Source: Bacteroidia bacterium (GTDB lineage Bacteria; Bacteroidota; Bacteroidia; Bacteroidales; Paludibacteraceae). Taken from it: a stretch of 64,000 bases of DNA. Each line of letters begins with the position of its first letter. Position 1 is the first letter of the stretch. The stretch lies in the NCBI GenBank assembly GCA_009930305.1, contig RZYM01000003.1:1-64000 (forward strand). Reading direction: 5' to 3'. The notes under the pieces are model-generated. The model was given only the letters and a program-made list of their open reading frames with translations. It searched no databases and was not told the DNA's origin. The translations under genes were made by a program, and so were the position numbers. Of this stretch, positions 54,269 to 64,000 are shown one piece after another.

Positions 54269-56797
54269 ATGAACATAAAATATTCAGATAATTTATCTGA
54301 AATTATTAAATATAGCCAAGAAGAAGCAGAACGATTAGGTAATAGCTACATTGTTCCTGAGCACCTATTGTTAGCCATAATACGTGCCGGTGAGGGCAAT
54401 GCATTTAATTTGCTTATTGCACTTAATCTCAATCTGACAGAGGTTAAGAAGCTAATCGAGTCAAATATACGCACCAATAACAACGTAATGGGTCAAGCGT
54501 TGCCCTTTCTGCAATCAACCGAGAAAATATTAAAATACGTTGTATTAGAGGCTCGTATGCAACATTGCGATACTGCTGATTCTGAACATTTGTTATTAGC
54601 AATTTTGAAGGATACAACAAACTTAGTGTCTGAAATGTTTCATACACAAGGAATTAGTTATAATACTATTCGCAATTTAGTAGAGAAAAAAGACACTCTA
54701 CCGGCATCCGGTTCTACTGACAATGATAAATTCGATAATGATTCGGAAGATGATGATGACAACTACATGGCTAATACTGTCAGTAACAATGGAAAAACAA
54801 CAGATACAGGCACATATACCAAATCATCAACCAAGACCCCTGCCCTAGACTCATTCGGTTCTGACATTACGGTAGCCGCAGCACAAGGAAAGTTGGATCC
54901 TGTAGTTGGTCGTGAAAAAGAAATTGAACGTTTAGCGCAAATTTTAAGTCGACGCAAGAAAAACAATCCTGTATTAATAGGCGATCCTGGTGTAGGAAAA
55001 TCGGCCATTGTTGAAGGTTTGGCAAATCACATAGTAGAGCATCGTGCTCCTATGATCTTATCGGACAAGCGAATTATTTCGTTAGATATGGCATCGTTAG
55101 TTGCCGGAACTAAATATCGCGGACAGTTCGAAGAACGTCTTAAAGCCATTCTTAAAGAATTGGAGAATAACGACAATATTATTCTTTTTATTGATGAAAT
55201 ACACACCATTATCGGTGCCGGTGCAACAGCTGGTTCGCTTGATGCAGCCAATATGATGAAGCCGGCTTTGGCAAGAGGTCAAATACAATGTATTGGAGCT
55301 ACTACTTTAGACGAATATCGTCAAAGTATTGAAAAAGATGGTGCACTTGAACGTCGCTTTCAAAAGGTTATTGTGAAACCTACATCAAAAGAAGAAACAA
55401 TCGAAATATTAAATAATATCAAAGAACGTTATGAAGCACATCATAATGTTATTTATACCGATGAGGCAATTAAAGCCTGTGTTACTCTTACTGACAGATA
55501 TATTAACGATCGTCAGTTCCCTGATAAAGCAATTGATGCAATGGACGAAGCAGGATCCAGGGCTCACATAAGCAATGCAATTATTCCACAAGATATTCAA
55601 GATTTAGAGCATCGTATTGCAGAAATTAATCAATTAAAACTAACAGCTGTAAAGGACGAAGATTTTAAATTGGCAAACGAATATAAAGACAAAGAGAAAT
55701 CGCTTAATGTTTCCTTAACTGAAAGTAAAAAGAATTGGGAAAGTCAAGTTCGCAAAAATGCAATAGTCATTGATACAGATAAGATTGCAGAGGTTATTTC
55801 AATGATTTCAGGAGTTCCCGTACAAAAGGTAGAAGAAGCAGAATTTGCAAAATTACGCCGTATGGATTCTGCTTTGAAAAGTCGTATTATAGGTCAAGAT
55901 AAAGCGGTTGATACCCTATGTAAATCAATTTTGCGAAATAGAATAGGACTAAAAGATCCTAACAAACCAATAGGTTCGTTCATATTCTTAGGACCTACAG
56001 GTGTTGGTAAAACACACTTAACAAAAGTGCTATCAGAATATATGTTTGACTCAAAGAATGCTCTTATTAGAGTTGATATGAGCGAATATATGGAGAAATT
56101 CAGTGTCTCAAGATTAATAGGGGCACCTCCGGGATATGTAGGTTACGAAGAAGGCGGACAGCTAACCGAAAAAGTTCGCAGAAATCCTTATGCCATAGTA
56201 TTGTTTGATGAAATTGAAAAAGCTCACCCTGACGTTTTTAACTTGTTATTACAAGTCTTGGATGAAGGTCAACTAACTGATAATGTAGGCCGTACGGTTA
56301 GTTTCAAGAATACCATCATTATTATGACATCAAATATAGGCACACGCCAATTGAAAGAGTTTGGAAATGGTGTAGGATTCGCAACTGCTTCTCGTGCAGC
56401 AGATAGTGAATATGCATCAAATATTATCAAAAAAGCATTACAAAAGACATTCTCACCAGAATTCTTAAATAGAATCGATGATATAATTGTATTTGATCAA
56501 TTATCAAAAGAATCTATTATTAAGATTGTTGATATAGAGCTTAAAAATGTTGTTAATCGTATTGAAAATCTTGGATATAAGCTAAATCTGACTGATGCAG
56601 CAAAAGGTTTTATTGCAGATAAAGGATACGATGTTCAGTATGGAGCTCGTCCACTTAAAAGAACATTGCAAAAATATGTTGAAGATGAGATTGCAGAACT
56701 GATGGTTAAAACAGACTCTATTCTTGTTGGCAGTACAATAAACATTGATTATAATTTAGAAACCAAAGAAATAGAATGCGAATTATCACATACGTAA
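54269..56797 (+). CDS. clpC: ATP-dependent Clp protease ATP-binding subunit ClpC
   Basis: The 842-residue Hsp100 protein has a Clp N domain (about 1-145), a charged Ser/Thr/Asp linker (150-195), an AAA domain with GDPGVGKSA near 238, and a middle coiled-coil with a UVR-like element (about 445-490). The second AAA domain has GPTGVGKTH near 574, and a D2-small domain follows. This order fits ClpC rather than ClpB. It unfolds proteins for ClpP; clpP is not here. It diverges from gyrA. Confidence 0.93.
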   Translation: MNIKYSDNLSEIIKYSQEEAERLGNSYIVPEHLLLAIIRAGEGNAFNLLIALNLNLTEVKKLIESNIRTNNNVMGQALPFLQSTEKILKYVVLEARMQHCDTADSEHLLLAILKDTTNLVSEMFHTQGISYNTIRNLVEKKDTLPASGSTDNDKFDNDSEDDDDNYMANTVSNNGKTTDTGTYTKSSTKTPALDSFGSDITVAAAQGKLDPVVGREKEIERLAQILSRRKKNNPVLIGDPGVGKSAIVEGLANHIVEHRAPMILSDKRIISLDMASLVAGTKYRGQFEERLKAILKELENNDNIILFIDEIHTIIGAGATAGSLDAANMMKPALARGQIQCIGATTLDEYRQSIEKDGALERRFQKVIVKPTSKEETIEILNNIKERYEAHHNVIYTDEAIKACVTLTDRYINDRQFPDKAIDAMDEAGSRAHISNAIIPQDIQDLEHRIAEINQLKLTAVKDEDFKLANEYKDKEKSLNVSLTESKKNWESQVRKNAIVIDTDKIAEVISMISGVPVQKVEEAEFAKLRRMDSALKSRIIGQDKAVDTLCKSILRNRIGLKDPNKPIGSFIFLGPTGVGKTHLTKVLSEYMFDSKNALIRVDMSEYMEKFSVSRLIGAPPGYVGYEEGGQLTEKVRRNPYAIVLFDEIEKAHPDVFNLLLQVLDEGQLTDNVGRTVSFKNTIIIMTSNIGTRQLKEFGNGVGFATASRAADSEYASNIIKKALQKTFSPEFLNRIDDIIVFDQLSKESIIKIVDIELKNVVNRIENLGYKLNLTDAAKGFIADKGYDVQYGARPLKRTLQKYVEDEIAELMVKTDSILVGSTINIDYNLETKEIECELSHT

Positions 56798-57960
56798 TTG
56801 GAGTTATTGTACTGTGTGGAATACCTGATGCTATATTATTTCGACTATTTTATAAGTGGAGAAATAAGACATTAATTAGACTACAATGGATTAGTATGGC
56901 TTTGTTTTTGGCTGTGTTTGCATACGCAATGGTTGCTATAAGATTCACAGTCAGTATGATACCAATGCTAGCATTTGGTTTTGTGCTATTCTTTATATAT
57001 TTACCTAAATGGTTCATTTGGCCATTCGCATTAGCCGGACACCTTAAAATAGGGTCTGTTTTTGCAGCAATAGCCGCATGCCTCATATTATACGGCACTA
57101 TTTATGGTAGGCGTGATATAGTTACGCGTCAAATTGATATATACTCAGATAAGATTCCGGAATCATTTGATAGTTACCGTATTGCTCTTTTTTCAGATAT
57201 TCATTTAGGTAGTCTAAGTAAAACATCAAAATGGCTTAATGCTTTACCCGATAGTATATCCAAACATTATCCTGATATTGTGTTGTTTACAGGCGATTTG
57301 GTAAATATGTATGCCAAAGAGACTAATGGATGGGATGAAATGTTTTTACGCATCAATGCGCCAGACGGGAAATACGGAGTAATGGGTAATCATGATTATA
57401 GTGTATACCTTAAAAATAGAAGTATAAAAGCCGATTCAGCTGTCAATACGGAGAATATACGTAATGCATTTAATAGATTTGGTTTTACACTACTAAATGA
57501 TAAAAATATATTTTTGAGGCGCGGAAATGATTCGATAGCTCTTATTGGTACTGAAAATATAGGAAATCCCCCATTCCCTATTATAGGAGATATAGACAAA
57601 GCAGTAAGCGGTACTGAAAATACCAAATGCAAAATAATGATGACACACGATCCTAATATTTGGGATGATGTTATTGTTGATAAGAAAGATATCTTACTTA
57701 CACTTTCAGGGCATTCGCATGCACTACAAATGGGTTTTGATCATTTGGGTATTCATTGGTCACCGGCACAGTTTATTCATAAATATTGGGACGGAGCTTA
57801 CCAAATAAAAGATCAAATATTGTTTGTAAACAGAGGTATAGGATACGTAGCATATCCATTTAGAATAGGAATGAAGCCTGAAATTACTCTTATTATTTTG
57901 CATCCCTCAAAGAAACATGGAACTAGCTATAAATTGATCAAAAGTCAATTAAAACCATAA
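56776..57960 (+). CDS. Membrane-anchored metallophosphoesterase (YkuE-like)
   Basis: The 394-residue protein has four N-terminal membrane spans (about 2-20, 34-52, 58-80 and 93-112) and then a calcineurin-type phosphoesterase domain. The metal motifs are FSDIHLGS near 137, FTGDLVN near 173, GNHDYS near 200 and SGHSH near 314. Relatives are metal-dependent enzymes acting on phosphate esters, possibly lipids. The substrate is unknown. The start overlaps the clpC end by 22 bases. Confidence 0.88.
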   Translation: MRIITYVIGVIVLCGIPDAILFRLFYKWRNKTLIRLQWISMALFLAVFAYAMVAIRFTVSMIPMLAFGFVLFFIYLPKWFIWPFALAGHLKIGSVFAAIAACLILYGTIYGRRDIVTRQIDIYSDKIPESFDSYRIALFSDIHLGSLSKTSKWLNALPDSISKHYPDIVLFTGDLVNMYAKETNGWDEMFLRINAPDGKYGVMGNHDYSVYLKNRSIKADSAVNTENIRNAFNRFGFTLLNDKNIFLRRGNDSIALIGTENIGNPPFPIIGDIDKAVSGTENTKCKIMMTHDPNIWDDVIVDKKDILLTLSGHSHALQMGFDHLGIHWSPAQFIHKYWDGAYQIKDQILFVNRGIGYVAYPFRIGMKPEITLIILHPSKKHGTSYKLIKSQLKP

Positions 57961-57989
57961 GGTCCTTGTTGAATAACAAGAACCTTATG
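57956..57989. terminator. Terminator-like hairpin between the phosphoesterase and dapA
   Basis: A 15-bp stem with one mismatch (57956-57970 with 57975-57989) and a 4-base loop. It overlaps the stop codon of the plus-strand gene. The T tract is weak on both sides. Confidence 0.65.
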
Positions 57990-57997
57990 TGATTTTA

Positions 57998-58888
57998 TTA
58001 GCATTTTACATTCAAACGTTCTAAGACTTGTCGAATCTTTTCGTATGTAGTGATGCGTGTAGGTACCAAAGGTAGTCGAAGTTTGTTTTCTATGAATCCC
58101 ATAGCATTAAGCATGCTCTTAACACCTGCAGGATTACCATCAACAAATAACAAATCAAATAATTCGGTAAATTGATGGTGTATATCACGAGCATTGTCAT
58201 AATCACCCATTAAAGCTAATCTAACCATACGACTAAACTCTTTAGGAAAAGCATTTCCAATAACAGAAATAACACCTGATGCACCTTGAGTAATCAATGG
58301 AAAAGCAATACCATCATCACCCGATATAACTAAAAAGTCTTTTGGTTTATTCTTAATAATATCCTCTAATTGCGTCATATTGCCTGAAGCCTCTTTAATA
58401 GCTATGATATTATCAAAATCATTAGCTAAACGTAATGTTGTTTCTGCTGTCATATTCGTACCTGTACGACCCGGTACATTATATAAAATTATTGGCAATT
58501 TTGATGCTTTTGAAATAGCTGCATAATGCTGGTATATACCTTCTTGCGATGGTTTATTGTAATATGGTACAACTGATAATATTGTATCAATGCCGTGAAA
58601 ATCATCATTTTGAAGTTTCTCAACTAAAGCTGCAGTATTATTACCTCCTAAACCCATGACAATAGGTATCCTACCCGCAATCTTATCTATTGTCAATTTT
58701 ACTATGGCCGACTTCTCATTTTCTGTTAGAGTTGGAGTCTCGGCGGTTGTTCCTAAAACCACCATATAATCAATGCCACTGGACAATTGATAATCAATTA
58801 ATCGTCCTAATGCATCATAATCAACAGAACCATCTGTTTGAAATGGTGTTATCAAAGCAACACCCATACCTTTTAAATTCGTTGCCAT
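57998..58888 (-). CDS. dapA: 4-hydroxy-tetrahydrodipicolinate synthase
   Basis: The 296-residue class I aldolase condenses pyruvate with aspartate semialdehyde in the lysine/diaminopimelate pathway. The Schiff-base lysine is K165 in IAIKEASGN and the catalytic tyrosine is Y136 in YNVPGRTG. GTTAETPTL near 46 is the substrate-binding threonine motif. It has the normal family length and its own promoter. Confidence 0.97.
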   Translation of the reverse strand: MATNLKGMGVALITPFQTDGSVDYDALGRLIDYQLSSGIDYMVVLGTTAETPTLTENEKSAIVKLTIDKIAGRIPIVMGLGGNNTAALVEKLQNDDFHGIDTILSVVPYYNKPSQEGIYQHYAAISKASKLPIILYNVPGRTGTNMTAETTLRLANDFDNIIAIKEASGNMTQLEDIIKNKPKDFLVISGDDGIAFPLITQGASGVISVIGNAFPKEFSRMVRLALMGDYDNARDIHHQFTELFDLLFVDGNPAGVKSMLNAMGFIENKLRLPLVPTRITTYEKIRQVLERLNVKC

Positions 58889-58914
58889 CGTATATTCCGT
58901 AGCTTGTTAGCGGC

Positions 58915-58923
58915 GCAAAGTTA
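58915..58923 (-). promoter_or_regulatory. -7 promoter element of dapA
   Basis: The minus strand reads TAACTTTGC, 26 bases before the dapA ATG and just after the stop of the preceding gene. Confidence 0.65.
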
Positions 58924-58936
58924 GCTAATTTTTTAG

Positions 58937-61608
<2,672 letters not shown>

Positions 61609-61629
61609 TTAAAATTTAAAATAACATAT

Positions 61630-62307
61630 ATGCGTATTGACATAATCTCTGTACTTCCTGAACTTATTGAAAGTAATTTTTCGTATTCAATACTAAAACG
61701 AGCTCAAAATAAGGGTCTAGCTGAAATACATCTGCATAATTTAAGAGATTATTCGACAGATATTAAACACCATAGGGTTGATGATTATCCTTTTGGAGGA
61801 GAAGCCGGTATGGTTATGCAAATAGAGCCTGTCGACCGAATAATTAGCAAACTTAAAAGTGAACGTAATTATGATGAAGTGATTTTTACATCACCTGATG
61901 GCGAAGTTTTTAATCAGCATATTGCAAATGATATGTCCCTTATGAACAACGTAATCATTTTATGTGGTCATTATAAAGGTGTAGATTATAGAATTCGTGA
62001 ACATCTTATTACGCGTGAAATATCGGTTGGAGATTATGTTCTAACCGGTGGTGAATTAGCAGCATCTATAATAGCCGATGCAGTTGTTAGAATAATACCG
62101 GGGGTTATTTCTGATGAACAATCAGCCCTATCAGATTGTTTTCAAGATGACTTACTTTCGGCTCCTGTTTATACACGTCCGGCAGATTATAATGGTTGGA
62201 AAGTACCTGATGTCTTATTGTCCGGACATGATGCTAAAATTCAGGAGTGGCGTATGGAACAATCTTTAGAAAGAACCAAAAGACTTCGTCCTGACTTACT
62301 TAAATAA
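61630..62307 (+). CDS. trmD: tRNA (guanine-N1)-methyltransferase TrmD
   Basis: The 225-residue SPOUT enzyme methylates G37 of tRNAs with SAM. The deep-knot SAM site is visible in [12 protein letters not shown] near 113 and [12 protein letters not shown] near 134. It starts [11 protein letters not shown], the usual N-terminus; the frame upstream to 61585 would cover the promoter. The usual rimM or rplS neighbours are absent. Confidence 0.97.
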   Translation: MRIDIISVLPELIESNFSYSILKRAQNKGLAEIHLHNLRDYSTDIKHHRVDDYPFGGEAGMVMQIEPVDRIISKLKSERNYDEVIFTSPDGEVFNQHIANDMSLMNNVIILCGHYKGVDYRIREHLITREISVGDYVLTGGELAASIIADAVVRIIPGVISDEQSALSDCFQDDLLSAPVYTRPADYNGWKVPDVLLSGHDAKIQEWRMEQSLERTKRLRPDLLK

Positions 62308-62324
62308 CTTGCTTTAATACCATA

Positions 62325-62359
62325 AAAAACGTTCCACACCAAAGATGCGGAACGTTTTT
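62325..62359 (+). terminator. Terminator after trmD
   Basis: An 11-bp perfect stem (62325-62335 with 62349-62359), 13-base loop and flanking A and T runs. It serves trmD and probably also the convergent DUF3078 gene. Confidence 0.85.
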
Positions 62360-62378
62360 ATTTTAATTTATAACTTAC

Positions 62379-63590
62379 TTAATAGTTCTTGAATGTATAG
62401 GCTAAACCTAGACTAACAAATTCTTTTAATTGTAATTTTGCTTTATCCCATCCATCTTCTGTTGTTGAATCATAACGAGGATGAATTGATACGCGTGCTG
62501 TCAAAATTTTGTACAGTACAAAGTTTGCTGTTATTTCCCAATCAACTTCTAAGCCAACCGTATGGTGACTATTACCCAAACCTAAATAATTGGTATATAA
62601 AGACAATTTACTCTCTAAACTGATGCTACTATTAAATTGTTGAATATAATTGCACTGAACCAGAGCACCGGCATCGTTCATTATTTGTTGGTTAATCAGC
62701 AAACCGACCTCTTTTGAAATACTTGTTGGTTCTGTGGTACCGTCACCCAATATCTTAGTAAACGTTCTCATATCATTAACATAAACCATTTTATATGCTA
62801 TAGGTGAAATAAATAATGATACTTTTGCGTCCGATTTTTGACTGCTCCATTTATAATCCATACCTAATGACAAATAGAAACGTATAGGTGATGCCAAAGA
62901 ACTGCTCATGTAGTTCTGGTCTATTGGGTATGTATCAAATAGTGTTGTTGAAAATTCTGCTTGGGCTGAGTAATACCATTTACCATATGCTTTATATCCC
63001 AATTTAGAAGTTAACTTAGAAAGATCGTCTGTCATGTGGAACTGACGTCCTACTTTATCGTCTTTAAACGTTGTAGATAATCCGTATTCTAATTCCAAAA
63101 AATTGTCCCATGTTAAATTATTGTAGTCATAGTTGATCCATCCCTTTAAATCTGCTAAACCTGCAAAATTACTATTACCTCCTGAATACCACGCTGAACT
63201 CCAATTAGTATTAGAAGAAACAAAATTTTGTGTTACTTGTAATGCTAAATCGGTTCCCATTTTCCATTTCTTTATAGGTGCAGTAGCTGGTTCCGGTGCA
63301 GGAGCCGGCTTTTGTTCAACTGGCGAAAACAAAAAACTACCATCAGCAGTTCTCGTTAACACGACTCCAGCATTAGCAGCATCCATCTGATCTAATATTT
63401 TATCAGAGATAGCATTTAATGATTGTTTCATACTATCGCGGCGTGACATTGTTGTAGATTCTTGCTGAACAAAAACCGCTTGATTGGATGATGCAGCTAC
63501 AGATACATCTTTCACAATTTTGTTGTCTTGCGAATTCGCAACAACAACTGATAACGCTAAAAGCGAAATCAAGATAATAGTTTTTTTCAT
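62379..63590 (-). CDS. DUF3078 outer-membrane-like protein
   Basis: The 403-residue protein has a signal peptide (1-20, ending VANSQ), a linker rich in Pro/Ala (about 90-108), and then a region from [15 protein letters not shown] onward with WYSGGNSN and alternating beta strands. This pattern is typical of DUF3078, a family of probable beta-barrel proteins in Bacteroidota. The function is unknown. It ends in the aromatic-rich LAYTFKNY, as outer-membrane barrels do. It overlaps the end of pyrD by 4 bases. Confidence 0.85.
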   Translation of the reverse strand: MKKTIILISLLALSVVVANSQDNKIVKDVSVAASSNQAVFVQQESTTMSRRDSMKQSLNAISDKILDQMDAANAGVVLTRTADGSFLFSPVEQKPAPAPEPATAPIKKWKMGTDLALQVTQNFVSSNTNWSSAWYSGGNSNFAGLADLKGWINYDYNNLTWDNFLELEYGLSTTFKDDKVGRQFHMTDDLSKLTSKLGYKAYGKWYYSAQAEFSTTLFDTYPIDQNYMSSSLASPIRFYLSLGMDYKWSSQKSDAKVSLFISPIAYKMVYVNDMRTFTKILGDGTTEPTSISKEVGLLINQQIMNDAGALVQCNYIQQFNSSISLESKLSLYTNYLGLGNSHHTVGLEVDWEITANFVLYKILTARVSIHPRYDSTTEDGWDKAKLQLKEFVSLGLAYTFKNY

Positions 63591-64000
63591 ATTTCTAATT
63601 TTCCAATAATATGTTTAACTGATTTAAAATTATGTCTGTTTAAATATGATTCAATGCCATCAGCAATTTGTACAGATATAGTAGGATCAATAAAGTTTGC
63701 GGTACCTATTTCTACTGCCGAAGCACCTGCTAATATAAACTCAATAGCATCATTCGCATTCATTATACCGCCTAAACCTATAATAGGTATGTTTACAACT
63801 TTAAACACCTGCCATACCATCCGTAAAGCGATAGGTTTAACACATGGACCGGATAAACCACCTGTAATTGTAGATAAAACGGGCTTACGTGTCTCCGCAT
63901 CAATAGCCATTCCCATAATAGTATTAATAAGTGATACAGCATCAGCACCAGCGTCTTCTACCGACTTTGCAATAGATGCAATATCGGTAACATTAGGCGA
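63587..64000 (-). CDS. pyrD: Dihydroorotate dehydrogenase, C-terminal part (truncated by window edge)
   Basis: The visible 137 residues run out of the right edge of the window. They contain [43 protein letters not shown], the FMN phosphate motif [23 protein letters not shown] and VEIGTANF. These identify the class 1 (PyrDB-type) dihydroorotate dehydrogenase catalytic subunit, which oxidises dihydroorotate to orotate in pyrimidine synthesis. An internal ATG at 63916 is not the real start. Confidence 0.92.
   Translation of the reverse strand, partial: SPNVTDIASIAKSVEDAGADAVSLINTIMGMAIDAETRKPVLSTITGGLSGPCVKPIALRMVWQVFKVVNIPIIGLGGIMNANDAIEFILAGASAVEIGTANFIDPTISVQIADGIESYLNRHNFKSVKHIIGKLEI

Overview
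The window reads as a stretch of core chromosome from an anaerobic member of the Bacteroidales (Bacteroidota). It is AT-rich and densely packed. The promoters that can be seen match the Bacteroidota -7 element TAnnTTTG(C), and clear Shine-Dalgarno sequences are nearly absent. Marker content agrees: a type IX secretion protein (PorT), an alpha-amylase with a T9SS C-terminal sorting tail, a HECLGH-type dipeptidyl peptidase III, MalQ with two starch-binding domains, and DUF3078 and DUF5606 proteins. Two 2-oxoacid:ferredoxin oxidoreductase loci and a class II (B12-dependent) ribonucleotide reductase suggest anaerobic, amino-acid-fermenting metabolism. I see no insertion sequence, prophage, CRISPR array, rRNA or recognisable defence locus.

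Layout. 1-5400: universal stress protein diverging from an aminotransferase, a small membrane protein and a four-subunit VOR-type oxidoreductase operon ending in a strong terminator. 5421-13090 (minus strand): mnmA, dnaJ and grpE, then the unit lipoprotein > thioredoxin > pyrG > yidC (in transcription order) with its own terminator. 13173-17626: CCA-adding enzyme, porT, hisS and a second Usp-like protein. 17702-20377: secreted starch-degrading amylase. 20660-26804: ftsK, glyA, prs, rlmD. 26805-27143: an apparently autonomous small transcription unit with no gene long enough for routine calling. 27192-32288: ispE, dnaB, iorA, iorB, DUF5606. 32403-32476: tRNA-Asn. 32636-38760: S41 protease, YgiQ radical SAM protein, a secreted unknown and DPP III in one tight operon. 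38850-50168: malQ, nitroreductase, nrdJ, an ABC-F ATPase and an AddB-like nuclease. 50220-57960: TPR protein and gyrA diverging from clpC and a metallophosphoesterase. 57998-64000: dapA, an unknown, ligA, trmD, a DUF3078 protein and the C-terminal end of a dihydroorotate dehydrogenase.

How the genes work together. The secreted amylase, probably exported by the T9SS to which PorT belongs, would release maltodextrins that cytoplasmic MalQ rearranges. The two ferredoxin oxidoreductases, with the aminotransferase, DPP III and the S41 protease, fit peptide and amino-acid use. Most other genes are housekeeping: replication and topology (dnaB, gyrA, ligA, ftsK), protein folding (grpE, dnaJ, clpC), tRNA and rRNA maturation (mnmA, trmD, rlmD, CCA enzyme, hisS), nucleotides (pyrG, prs, nrdJ, pyrD), isoprenoids (ispE) and lysine/cell wall (dapA).

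The most unusual item is the 26805-27143 unit on the minus strand. It has a -7 box, a 5' hairpin, a rare AAAGGAG ribosome-binding site ahead of a 14-codon ORF, a second 33-codon ORF and a GC-rich intrinsic terminator. Nothing else in the window looks like an undescribed multi-gene system.
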